From NCBI GenBank assembly GCA_016868205.1, contig VGHR01000020.1, positions 1-35,603 on the forward strand: 35,603 bases of DNA, read 5' to 3'. This DNA is from Betaproteobacteria bacterium. GTDB lineage: Bacteria; Pseudomonadota; Gammaproteobacteria; Burkholderiales; Burkholderiaceae_C. Under the pieces are notes generated by a model. It ran no database searches. It was given only the letters and a program-made list of their open reading frames with translations, and was not told the origin of the DNA. Every line of letters starts with the position of its first letter. Within the stretch, counting starts at the first letter, position 1. The position numbers and the translations under genes are program-made. Shown here piece after piece: positions 7,750 through 14,553 of this stretch.

Positions 7750-9849
7750 ATGAGCACCCTGACCCTGTCAAGCCTCCGACAGAGCCTGAGCCAGTTCAGC
7801 GTCACCGGACTGAGCGTGCCGGCGCTGGTGCTGCTGATCGTGGCCATGCTGGTGCTGCCTTTGCCGCCCTGGCTGCTGGATGTCTTGTTTACCTTCAATA
7901 TAGCCAGCGCGCTGTTGATCGTGTTGATTGCCATCAACACCCGCAAGCCGCTGGAGTTCTCCTCTTTCCCGACGGTGCTGCTGTTTGCCACCATGCTGCG
8001 GCTGGCGCTCAATGTGGCCTCAACGCGGGTGATTCTGGTTAACGGTCACGAGGGTGAGGACGCGGCCGGCAAGGTGATTGCCGCGTTCGGGCATTTTGTG
8101 ATCGGCGGCAATTACCTGATTGGTTTCATCATCTTCATGATCCTGATGATCATCAACTTCATCGTGGTCACCAAAGGTGCGGGGCGCGTCTCTGAAGTGA
8201 ACGCACGATTTACCCTGGATGCCATGCCCGGCAAGCAGATGTCCATCGATGCTGACCTCAACGCGGGCGTCATCGATCAGGAAACGGCCAAGAAGCGTCG
8301 CGAGGAGTTGTCGCAGGAGTCGGACTTCTTTGGCTCCATGGATGGCGCCTCCAAATTCGTCAGTGGCGATGCGATCGCCGGACTGCTGATCCTGGCCATC
8401 AACATCGTCGGAGGGCTGATCGTCGGCGTGATGCAGCACAACCTGCCCTTGGCCGAAGCCGGCCGGGTCTACACGCTGCTGACGATCGGCGACGGTCTGG
8501 TGGCGCAGATCCCGGGGCTGTTCCTTTCGCTGGCCACCGCCATCATCGTGACCCGGGTCAACACTGCGGAGAACACCACCGAGCAGGCCACCTCGCAATT
8601 GGCCAATCCCTCGGCCCTGTTCATCTCGGCCAGCTTCCTGGCCATTTTGGGCGTGATTCCAGGCATGCCGCATCTGGTGTTTCTCACTCTGGCTGCGGCC
8701 ACCGCCGGTCTGGGCGTGATGATCGTCAATCGGGCGGCCGCTGCGGGCAGTCAGGCAGCGACGCAAAGCGCCGCCCTGGCCCCAGAGGCGCCCAAGGAAC
8801 TCGACTGGGACGATGTGGACCAGGTGGATCTGATCGGTCTGGAAATCGGTTACGGATTGATCCCCCTGGTGAACCCGGACACCGGCGGCCAGCTGATGGC
8901 CCGGGTGAAGGGGGTGCGCAAAAAGCTCTCGGCCGAACTGGGCTTTCTGATTCAGCCCGTACGCATACGCGACGCCCTCAACATCGATCCCGACTCTTAT
9001 CACATCGTGCTCAAGGGCGTGGTGCGCGGACGCGGTGAGGTCAAGGTGGGGCGCGAGATGGCCATCAATCCAGGCCAAGTCTATGGCACTCTGGAGGGCA
9101 CCGCCTGCCGCGAGCCGGCCTTCGGTCTCGAAGCGGTCTGGATCGATCCCTCCCAGCGCGACCATGCCCGTACCCTGGGCTACACCGTGGTCGATGCAGC
9201 CACGGCCGTGGCCACCCATCTGAACAAAGTGCTTCGCGATAACGCCGCCGACCTGCTCTCTCATGATGAAGTGCAGCAACTTTTGGACAAGCTCGGGGCA
9301 CGCTCTCCCAAACTGGTGGAAGAGCTGGTGCCAGGCAAGCTGTCCCTGGGCGTGATCACCCGCACACTGCAAAATGTGCTGACCGAAAATGTTCCGATCC
9401 GCGACATGCGCAGCATCGTCGAGGCGCTGTCCGAGGCGGCTACGCGCACGCAAGACCCGGAAACACTGACCACCCTGATTCGCCCCAAGCTCGGCCGCAT
9501 GATCTGCCAGAGCCTGATCGATGAAAAAGACAGCCTGTCGGTCATCACCCTCGACCCGGGCCTGGAGCAGTTGCTGCATAACGTGATCCAGCAATCCCAA
9601 CCCGGTCAGCCCATGGTGCTCGAGCCAGGTCTGGCCGAACGCCTGTTCTCGGCGCTGCGCCAAGGCGTGCGCGCGGTGGAAGAACAGGGGCATCCAGCCG
9701 TGTTGGTGGTCTCGCCCTCAATCCGGCCCTGGCTGTCCAAGGCTGCCCGCTTCCGGGTGGCTGATCTGACCATCCTGTCCTACAGCGAAATCCCCGAGGA
9801 CCAGATGGTCAAGGTGATTCATACCGTTCACGCCGATCCGGCCCAGTAA
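7750..9849 (+). CDS. flhA: FlhA, flagellar export gate protein
   Basis: FlhA is the large export-gate subunit; its cytoplasmic ring docks substrate-chaperone complexes. I choose the ATG at 7750 (MSTLTLSSLRQSL), giving 699 residues, the family length. The frame is open 41 codons further upstream, but those codons overlap the sigma-54 promoter region. Seven to eight membrane helices lie in residues 25-325. The FHIPEP-family signature RLALNVASTRVILVNGHEG is near residues 82-100, and the cytoplasmic domain follows from about residue 345. The ribosome-binding site is weak. It starts the plus-strand operon flhA-flhF-flhG-fliA and lies divergent to fliK. Confidence 0.96.
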   Translation: MSTLTLSSLRQSLSQFSVTGLSVPALVLLIVAMLVLPLPPWLLDVLFTFNIASALLIVLIAINTRKPLEFSSFPTVLLFATMLRLALNVASTRVILVNGHEGEDAAGKVIAAFGHFVIGGNYLIGFIIFMILMIINFIVVTKGAGRVSEVNARFTLDAMPGKQMSIDADLNAGVIDQETAKKRREELSQESDFFGSMDGASKFVSGDAIAGLLILAINIVGGLIVGVMQHNLPLAEAGRVYTLLTIGDGLVAQIPGLFLSLATAIIVTRVNTAENTTEQATSQLANPSALFISASFLAILGVIPGMPHLVFLTLAAATAGLGVMIVNRAAAAGSQAATQSAALAPEAPKELDWDDVDQVDLIGLEIGYGLIPLVNPDTGGQLMARVKGVRKKLSAELGFLIQPVRIRDALNIDPDSYHIVLKGVVRGRGEVKVGREMAINPGQVYGTLEGTACREPAFGLEAVWIDPSQRDHARTLGYTVVDAATAVATHLNKVLRDNAADLLSHDEVQQLLDKLGARSPKLVEELVPGKLSLGVITRTLQNVLTENVPIRDMRSIVEALSEAATRTQDPETLTTLIRPKLGRMICQSLIDEKDSLSVITLDPGLEQLLHNVIQQSQPGQPMVLEPGLAERLFSALRQGVRAVEEQGHPAVLVVSPSIRPWLSKAARFRVADLTILSYSEIPEDQMVKVIHTVHADPAQ

Positions 9850-9864
9850 ACGAAAAGGTAAGCC

Positions 9865-11388
9865 ATGGAACTCAAGCGCATACTCGCACGCGATACCCGC
9901 AGCGCCATGGAGCAGGCCATCAAGACCTATGGTCCGGATGTGCTGGTTATCTCCAACCATCAGGTCGGCGGGCAGACCGAACTGGTGGTCGCCATCGAGG
10001 CCGACACCCCACTGCAAGCTCAGGGCCTGGCCAGCGAACCGGCCGCCCCCGCAACAGCAAGCGCCCCGCAGGCTAAGGACGGATCGAGCCCCGATTTCCG
10101 CAAGAGCCTACAAGCGGCCTGGCTGCCGGTCGGCCGTCCGCTGCCGGCGCCCGGCGAGGGCGCAGCGATTGCACCGGAGCGGTCCGAAGAAGACGCCCGC
10201 GATTACTTGCGCGGCCGCGAGATCGTCGATCTAGTGCGCGACGAAATCGCCGCGCTGCGGCGCGAATTCAGAATGCGCCAGCAAACCTCGGCCTGGCAGA
10301 GCGGTCTGAACCTGACCCCCGCGGTGGCACCGTTGGCCCAAGCTCTTCAGGACGCTGAAATTCCAGGCGCCCTGCTGGCGCTTTTGCTCGATGGGGTCAG
10401 CCAGGCCGGTGATCTGCCGCAGGCCCTGCAGATCCTGCGCGAACAACTGCTGCATCCCCTGATGCGACCGGCCGCCCCCATGCCGGCCCGAGGCATACAC
10501 CTTCTCGCCGGCCCCTCTGGCGCCGGTAAGAGCCTGATGGCCGCCCGCATTGCACGCCAGGCCGCACAAGCCGGTTGCGACCGGGTAGCGCTGATCAGCT
10601 TCCAGGATGTGCGTGCCGGTGCCTGGAGCCAGATGCAGATGCTGGCCGCCCAACTGGGGGTGGACGCCTTCCGCGCGCACGACGGACAGAGCCTGAAGCT
10701 GTTGCTCGAAGAGCTCTCTCCCCGCAGCCTGATCCTGATCGATACGCCCGGCGTGCAGATGGCCGATCAGGTGCGCCAAGTTTTGGCCCTGGCCCCAGCC
10801 TGCCAGTGCCATGCGGTGGTACCGCTTGATGCATCGGCCGCCACCCTGCAACGGGTATTTGGCCCCGGTCTGCCTTTCGCGAGCCTGATGCTCACCAAAG
10901 TGGACGAGGCTGCCTCCGGCTGGGCCCTGTTGCAATTCCTAAGTAATAATCCGCTGACGATTTCAGTGGCCAGTCGCGGCGCTGGGCTGGGCGATTTGAG
11001 CTCGGACTTCGACATCAATCAACTGGTAGATTTCGCCCTTTCTCCCATTCAAGCTGCCGTGAATCCCGATCACCTGGCCCCGTTCCTCCCCCGCTCTGAT
11101 GCCCAGGCAGTCGGTTCGGGGCAGGAGCCCTTGGCAGCGGCGCTGGCCAGTATTGCGCAATTGCCGGCGGTACCGGCTTTTCTCTCGACCGCCGACATCC
11201 TGGGCGGGGGCGCAGCCAAGAAAACCACGCGTGCAAGCGCCAAACGCAGTCCTGCGAAGGCCACAGACAAGTCGCGCGGCAAAACGGTCGCCGCCCAAAG
11301 TCCTGCGCGCAAGCGTGAGACAGAACGCGCCGCCCCAGCCGGCCGCAGCACACGCCGCAAAGCGGCCGAGGTGGCAGCGCGCTCATGA
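9865..11388 (+). CDS. flhF: FlhF, SRP-type GTPase for polar flagellum placement (divergent)
   Basis: FlhF is the SRP-family GTPase that sets flagellar position, usually at the pole. It has 507 residues. The N-terminus (MELKRILARDTRSAMEQAIKTYGPDVLVISN) is typical. The G domain spans about residues 205-395, with G1 GPSGAGKS (216-223), G3 DTPG (293-296) and G4 TKVD (344-347). The usual G1 is GPTGVGKT, and the SRP-type DTYRxGA box is reduced to QDVRAGA, so catalysis may be altered. Residues 449-507 form an unusual Lys/Arg/Ala-rich tail resembling histone-H1-like bacterial tails (KKTTRASAKRSPAKA). Its stop overlaps the flhG start as ATGA. Confidence 0.9.
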   Translation: MELKRILARDTRSAMEQAIKTYGPDVLVISNHQVGGQTELVVAIEADTPLQAQGLASEPAAPATASAPQAKDGSSPDFRKSLQAAWLPVGRPLPAPGEGAAIAPERSEEDARDYLRGREIVDLVRDEIAALRREFRMRQQTSAWQSGLNLTPAVAPLAQALQDAEIPGALLALLLDGVSQAGDLPQALQILREQLLHPLMRPAAPMPARGIHLLAGPSGAGKSLMAARIARQAAQAGCDRVALISFQDVRAGAWSQMQMLAAQLGVDAFRAHDGQSLKLLLEELSPRSLILIDTPGVQMADQVRQVLALAPACQCHAVVPLDASAATLQRVFGPGLPFASLMLTKVDEAASGWALLQFLSNNPLTISVASRGAGLGDLSSDFDINQLVDFALSPIQAAVNPDHLAPFLPRSDAQAVGSGQEPLAAALASIAQLPAVPAFLSTADILGGGAAKKTTRASAKRSPAKATDKSRGKTVAAQSPARKRETERAAPAGRSTRRKAAEVAARS

Positions 11389-12200
11389 AATCCAGGCCCA
11401 CCCAGGTCATCGGCATTGCCAGCGGCAAAGGGGGCGTGGGCAAGACCACGGTCTCCGTCAATTTGGCCGTGGCCCTGCAGGCGCAGGGCGAGCGGGTCAT
11501 GCTGCTCGATGCCGATCTGGGTCTGGCCAATGCGCAGATCGCCTTTGGAACGCCCTGCCCCGCCAACCTCAGTCACTTTCTGGCCGGACACAAATCCTTG
11601 CCCGAGATCATCGTGACGACACGATCGGGCGTTAAATTGGTCCCCGGGGCCTCGGGCATGCAGGAGATGGCCGGCATCAGCGCCCTGCAAACGGCGAGCA
11701 TCCTGCAGGCCTTCAGCGAACTCGAAGACGAGCTCGATTACCTCGTGGTCGACATGGCTGCGGGCATATCTCCCTCCGTCATTGCCTTCATGCGGGCCTG
11801 TCCGCGCCGCTTCATCGTGGTTCGCGACGATCCCTCCTCGATCGCCGATGCCTACGGCACCATCAAGGTCCTGATCCAGGATTGCAATGTCGATGAGATC
11901 TACCTCATTCCCAACGGTATGAGCAGCCAACAGGCTGGTCAGCAATTGCACGAGAGAATCAACCAAGTTTGCGCGCGCTTTCTGGGCCGCAGCGTGGGCT
12001 ATCTGGGCACGGTCGAACAGGACGAACTGATCCTCTCGGCCCTCAAAAAACACCAACCGGTGCTTGAGTTCGCGCCGGGCAGCGGCGGATCGCGTGATTT
12101 CCGTCGATTGGCCGACGCCACGCGGCAGTTGCCGGCCGTCGAGCGGGCCAGCGGGGAGCTGCAGTTTTTTGTTGAGCGCCTGGTCGGGCAGGTGCACTGA
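11385..12200 (+). CDS. flhG: FlhG/FleN, MinD-like ATPase controlling flagellar number
   Basis: FlhG (FleN) is a MinD/ParA-type ATPase that limits flagellar number, partly by restraining FlhF and, in Pseudomonas-type systems, the FleQ activator. It has 271 residues. The deviant Walker A GKGGVGKT lies at residues 14-21, DADLGLANAQ follows at about 44-53, and the switch region reads VVDMAAGIS. The C-terminal part contains FLGRSVGYLGTVEQDELI. Its ATG overlaps the flhF stop by four bases. With a sigma-54 promoter ahead of flhA, a FleQ-like partner elsewhere in the genome is likely, though not visible here. Confidence 0.93.
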   Translation: MKSRPTQVIGIASGKGGVGKTTVSVNLAVALQAQGERVMLLDADLGLANAQIAFGTPCPANLSHFLAGHKSLPEIIVTTRSGVKLVPGASGMQEMAGISALQTASILQAFSELEDELDYLVVDMAAGISPSVIAFMRACPRRFIVVRDDPSSIADAYGTIKVLIQDCNVDEIYLIPNGMSSQQAGQQLHERINQVCARFLGRSVGYLGTVEQDELILSALKKHQPVLEFAPGSGGSRDFRRLADATRQLPAVERASGELQFFVERLVGQVH

Positions 12201-12212
12201 AGGGTAAGCGTG

Positions 12213-12968
12213 ATGTCCGCCAGCACCCGGCTCTACGAGCAAGTCCAGAACAACCACAGTGCTGGTGGTACTGAGGAAGCTTTGGTCATGGCCCATCTGG
12301 GTATGGTCAAGCGGGTGGCCTTGCACCTGAAAGTGCGAATTCCTCCATTCATGGAACTCGACGAGTTGATCCAGGTCGGCATGATCGGATTGCTGGAGGC
12401 TGCGCGTGCCTTTGACCCAACCAAGGGCATTGAATTTGAGAGCTTTGCCCACGCACGAGTCCGCGGCGCCATACTCGATGAAGTCAGACGCCTGTCTTTC
12501 CTGCCTCGCTCGGCCGTGGCCTTCAATAAGAGTCACAGTAAAGCCACCGACGAACTGGCCGCCGAACTCGGTCGTACGCCCACCCAGGCCGAATTGGCCC
12601 AGCACATCGGCATGGATGTCGAAACCTTCGAGAAGGAGCGCGGCCAGGCCAAGCGCTTTGAGACCTACTCGATGGAAGTGGTCACTGAGGAGGTGATGGG
12701 CATCGCCGACGATGCCAGCCAACAACCCGAGGCCATCGTCGAGCACGCCGAATTCATGACCGCCGTGGTCCAGGCCATTGGCGATCTGCCCGAGCGCGAG
12801 CAATTGCTCATGAATCTGTACTATGTCGAGGAGCTCAACCTCAAAGAAATCGGCGAGGTTCTCGGGGTGACCGAATCGCGCGTCAGTCAGTTGATCAGCG
12901 CGGTGGTCAAAAAGCTGCGTGGCACTTTGCAGGTCGAACCGGTCCAATCGCGCCGCTCCCGGCCCTGA
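12213..12968 (+). CDS. fliA: FliA, flagellar sigma factor (sigma-28)
   Basis: FliA directs RNA polymerase to late flagellar promoters and is held inactive by FlgM until the hook is finished. From ATG 12213 it has 251 residues; a GTG one codon earlier is possible, but the AAGGG ribosome-binding site is better spaced for the ATG. Region 2 reads MELDELIQVGMIGLLEAARAFD and FESFAHARVRGAILDEVR. Region 4 contains ERGQAKRFE further on and the helix-turn-helix LNLKEIGEVLGVTESRVSQL. A FliA-type promoter stands directly downstream, ahead of fliS. The neighbours flhF and flhG match the polar-flagellum gene order. Confidence 0.96.
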   Translation: MSASTRLYEQVQNNHSAGGTEEALVMAHLGMVKRVALHLKVRIPPFMELDELIQVGMIGLLEAARAFDPTKGIEFESFAHARVRGAILDEVRRLSFLPRSAVAFNKSHSKATDELAAELGRTPTQAELAQHIGMDVETFEKERGQAKRFETYSMEVVTEEVMGIADDASQQPEAIVEHAEFMTAVVQAIGDLPEREQLLMNLYYVEELNLKEIGEVLGVTESRVSQLISAVVKKLRGTLQVEPVQSRRSRP

Positions 12969-12978
12969 GACCGGGCTC

Positions 12979-12998
12979 GGCGGCAAGATCTTGCCGCC
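12979..12998. repeat. 20-bp perfect palindrome between fliA and fliS
   Basis: The 20 bases at 12979-12998 are perfectly self-complementary (GGCGGCAAGA and its complement), centred at 12988/12989. They start 10 bases after the fliA stop. The 18-base core is identical to that inside fliK at 7389-7406. No run of T follows, so it is not a typical terminator; it could be an operator or an RNA hairpin with a GATC loop. Confidence 0.85.
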
Positions 12999-13023
12999 AT
13001 CTACCGACCCACTCCTTGAGCGC

Positions 13024-13050
13024 TCAAGTTTTGTGCGCATCCGCCGATTC
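13024..13050 (+). promoter_or_regulatory. Sigma-28 (FliA) promoter of fliS
   Basis: TCAAGTTT at 13024-13031 is followed by exactly 11 bases and then GCCGATTC at 13043-13050. The enterobacterial FliA consensus is TAAAGTTT-N11-GCCGATAA, so the match is 7/8 and 6/8 with ideal spacing. Transcription would begin near 13057, about 27 bases before the fliS ATG. It places fliS in the late class. Confidence 0.85.
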
Positions 13051-13083
13051 ACGGGGGGCCAGCACTTACCAGGAGCCCTCCAG

Positions 13084-13500
13084 ATGCGAGTTCATTTCAA
13101 AGCCATCGAAAGCTACAGCAGCGGTAGCACCGCAACCCAAGCGGCGGTAGCCAACCGCGTTGAGCTGATTCAGATGCTTTTTGACGGCCTGATCGACAGC
13201 CTCAACGCCGCAAAAGGCCATATTGAGCACCGCAATATCGAGGAGAAAAGCAAGGCTCTGGCCCGCGCCAGCCGCATTGTGGTGGGTCTGCAGGCCGCCT
13301 TGGACTTGGACAAGGGCGGCGATCTGGCCGCCAATCTCAATGAGCTGTACAGCTACCTGGTGCGCCGCATTCTCCATGTGAATATCCACAACGACCTCCT
13401 CGTGCTGGAGGAAGTCCGTAGCCTGATCAGCGAAGTGCGCGAGGCTTGGCGGCAAGTTCCCTCCTTGCTGCCAGCCGGCGCGACCAGCCTTCAGCACTGA
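13084..13500 (+). CDS. fliS: FliS, flagellin export chaperone
   Basis: FliS binds the C-terminus of flagellin in the cytoplasm, prevents premature polymerisation and delivers it to FlhA. From ATG 13084 (MRVHFKAIESYSSGS) it has 138 residues, the family length. AGGAG lies 7 bases upstream and decides the start. Family features are RVELIQMLFDGLIDSLNAAKG, LDLDKGGDLAANLNELYSYL and VRRILHVNIHNDLLVLEEV. It is separated from fliD and fliC, with which fliS normally sits, and is driven by its own FliA promoter. The last codons contain an imperfect copy of the GGCGGCAAG inverted repeat. Confidence 0.93.
   Translation: MRVHFKAIESYSSGSTATQAAVANRVELIQMLFDGLIDSLNAAKGHIEHRNIEEKSKALARASRIVVGLQAALDLDKGGDLAANLNELYSYLVRRILHVNIHNDLLVLEEVRSLISEVREAWRQVPSLLPAGATSLQH
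13448..13472. repeat. Imperfect GGCGGCAAG inverted repeat at fliS 3' end
   Basis: GGCGGCAAG (13448-13456) and CTTGCTGCC (13464-13472) can pair with one G-T wobble around a 7-base loop. The arm is the same as that of the perfect palindromes at 7388 and 12979. A further lone arm occurs at 13506-13514, overlapping the -24 element of the motA promoter. Confidence 0.55.
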
Positions 13501-13512
13501 GCCCCGGCGGCA

Positions 13513-13528
13513 AGGCACGGACATTGCT
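13513..13528 (+). promoter_or_regulatory. Sigma-54 promoter upstream of motAB
   Basis: AGGCACGGACATTGCT matches TGGCACG-N4-TTGCW at all positions but the first T. GG (13514-13515) and GC (13526-13527) are exactly 10 bases apart. Start would be near 13539, 123 bases before motA. The GGCGGCAAG arm at 13506-13514 overlaps the -24 element. motAB genes more often depend on sigma-28. Confidence 0.78.
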
Positions 13529-13562
13529 TAGATCCACCTGAGCCCAACCTGGCCCAGGAAGT

Positions 13563-13592
13563 AAAGGGGGCCCAGCCCCCTTTGTTGCTTTT
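13563..13592 (+). terminator. Intrinsic terminator-like hairpin between fliS and motA
   Basis: A 9-bp perfect stem, AAAGGGGGC (13563-13571) pairing with GCCCCCTTT (13575-13583), encloses a 3-base loop and is followed by GTTGCTTTT. It can terminate fliS transcripts. It also lies about 25-45 bases downstream of the start predicted from the motA sigma-54 site, so transcripts from that promoter must pass it. Confidence 0.75.
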
Positions 13593-13661
13593 GGATGCGA
13601 TGTACATTACGGCTACCGATCAACTCACACCGTCCTCCCTGGGGACAGAGAACCGACTCAC

Positions 13662-14525
13662 ATGTTCAGCATCATAGGCATTGTCGTTTTGATGGTCTGC
13701 GTCTTCGGCGGCTACATCATGGCCGGTGGAAGCATGGCCCCCATCATCAAGGCCGCGCCGGTTGAGACCTTCATCATTGGCGGAGCGGCGGTGGGGGCCA
13801 TGCTGATTGGAAACAGCCTGGATATTTTCAAGGGCGCCCTGGGCGGCATCGGTCGCTGCTTCAAGGGCTCCAAGTACAAAAAAGATGACTACCTGCAAGT
13901 CATCTTCCTGGTCTCCAAACTGATGAAGGTGCTCAAAGCTGAAGGCGCGGTGGCGCTGGAGCCGCACATCGAAAACCCCGACTCCAGTGCGATCTTTGCC
14001 GAATACCCGCCCATCCTCAAGGACGAAGGGCTGCTGCACCTGGTGACCGACACCATTCGATTGCTGGTGGTTTCGTCGAGCAATCTGAGCCCCTATGCGG
14101 TTGAAGAAGTGATGGACCAGGCGATCAAAACCCATCACCACTCCGAACTCAAGCCAGCCGAAGCTTTGGCCTCGATGGCCGGCGCCCTGCCGGCTCTGGG
14201 TATCGTGGCCTGCGTTCTGGGCGTGGTTAAAACCATGGGCGCCATTGACCAGCCGCCTCCCGTGCTCGGCGCGCTGATCGGTGGTGCCCTGGTCGGTACC
14301 TTTCTGGGCGTGTTCTTTGCCTATGGTTTCGTCGATCCCCTGGCCAACCGCCTCAAGCAGATCATTGACGACGAAGGTGAGATCTACAAGGTGGTCAAGC
14401 AGATCATCATCGGCACGATGCACGGACACCCGCCCCCGCTGATCATCGAAGCTGCGCGGGTGAGCATCAGCCATCACAACCAGCCCAGCTTTGCAGAGGT
14501 CTTTGACGGGCTCAGGGGCAAGTAA
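13662..14525 (+). CDS. motA: MotA, flagellar stator proton-channel subunit
   Basis: MotA forms the pentameric ring around MotB that couples ion flow to rotor torque. The 287-residue protein has four membrane helices: about residues 1-22 and 32-50, then 170-190 and 200-220. The large cytoplasmic loop between carries the charged residues that touch FliG. The conserved segment LPALGIVACVLGVVKTMGAIDQPP contains the proline linked to channel function. Length and style match the E. coli-type H+ stator. It is followed 28 bases later by motB. A sigma-54 site and a hairpin lie upstream. Confidence 0.96.
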   Translation: MFSIIGIVVLMVCVFGGYIMAGGSMAPIIKAAPVETFIIGGAAVGAMLIGNSLDIFKGALGGIGRCFKGSKYKKDDYLQVIFLVSKLMKVLKAEGAVALEPHIENPDSSAIFAEYPPILKDEGLLHLVTDTIRLLVVSSSNLSPYAVEEVMDQAIKTHHHSELKPAEALASMAGALPALGIVACVLGVVKTMGAIDQPPPVLGALIGGALVGTFLGVFFAYGFVDPLANRLKQIIDDEGEIYKVVKQIIIGTMHGHPPPLIIEAARVSISHHNQPSFAEVFDGLRGK

Positions 14526-14553
14526 GGCCGGACGCCACTGAGCCGGACCCGAT

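Noticed and set aside
8020..9693. Long open frame on the minus strand opposite flhA, and a similar one at 6068-7591 opposite fliK
   Set aside because: Both are codon-bias shadows of clear genes; the products have no recognisable motif.
11070..13052. Long open frame (660 codons) on the minus strand opposite flhF, flhG and fliA
   Set aside because: It is antisense to three well-supported genes, has no ribosome-binding site or domain pattern, and its His/Gln/Gly-rich product is typical of antisense frames in GC-rich DNA.
13596..13622. Possible sigma-28 -10 box (ACCGATCA) ahead of motA
   Set aside because: The -35 position (TGCGATGT) does not resemble TAAAGTTT, so this is weaker than the sigma-54 site upstream.
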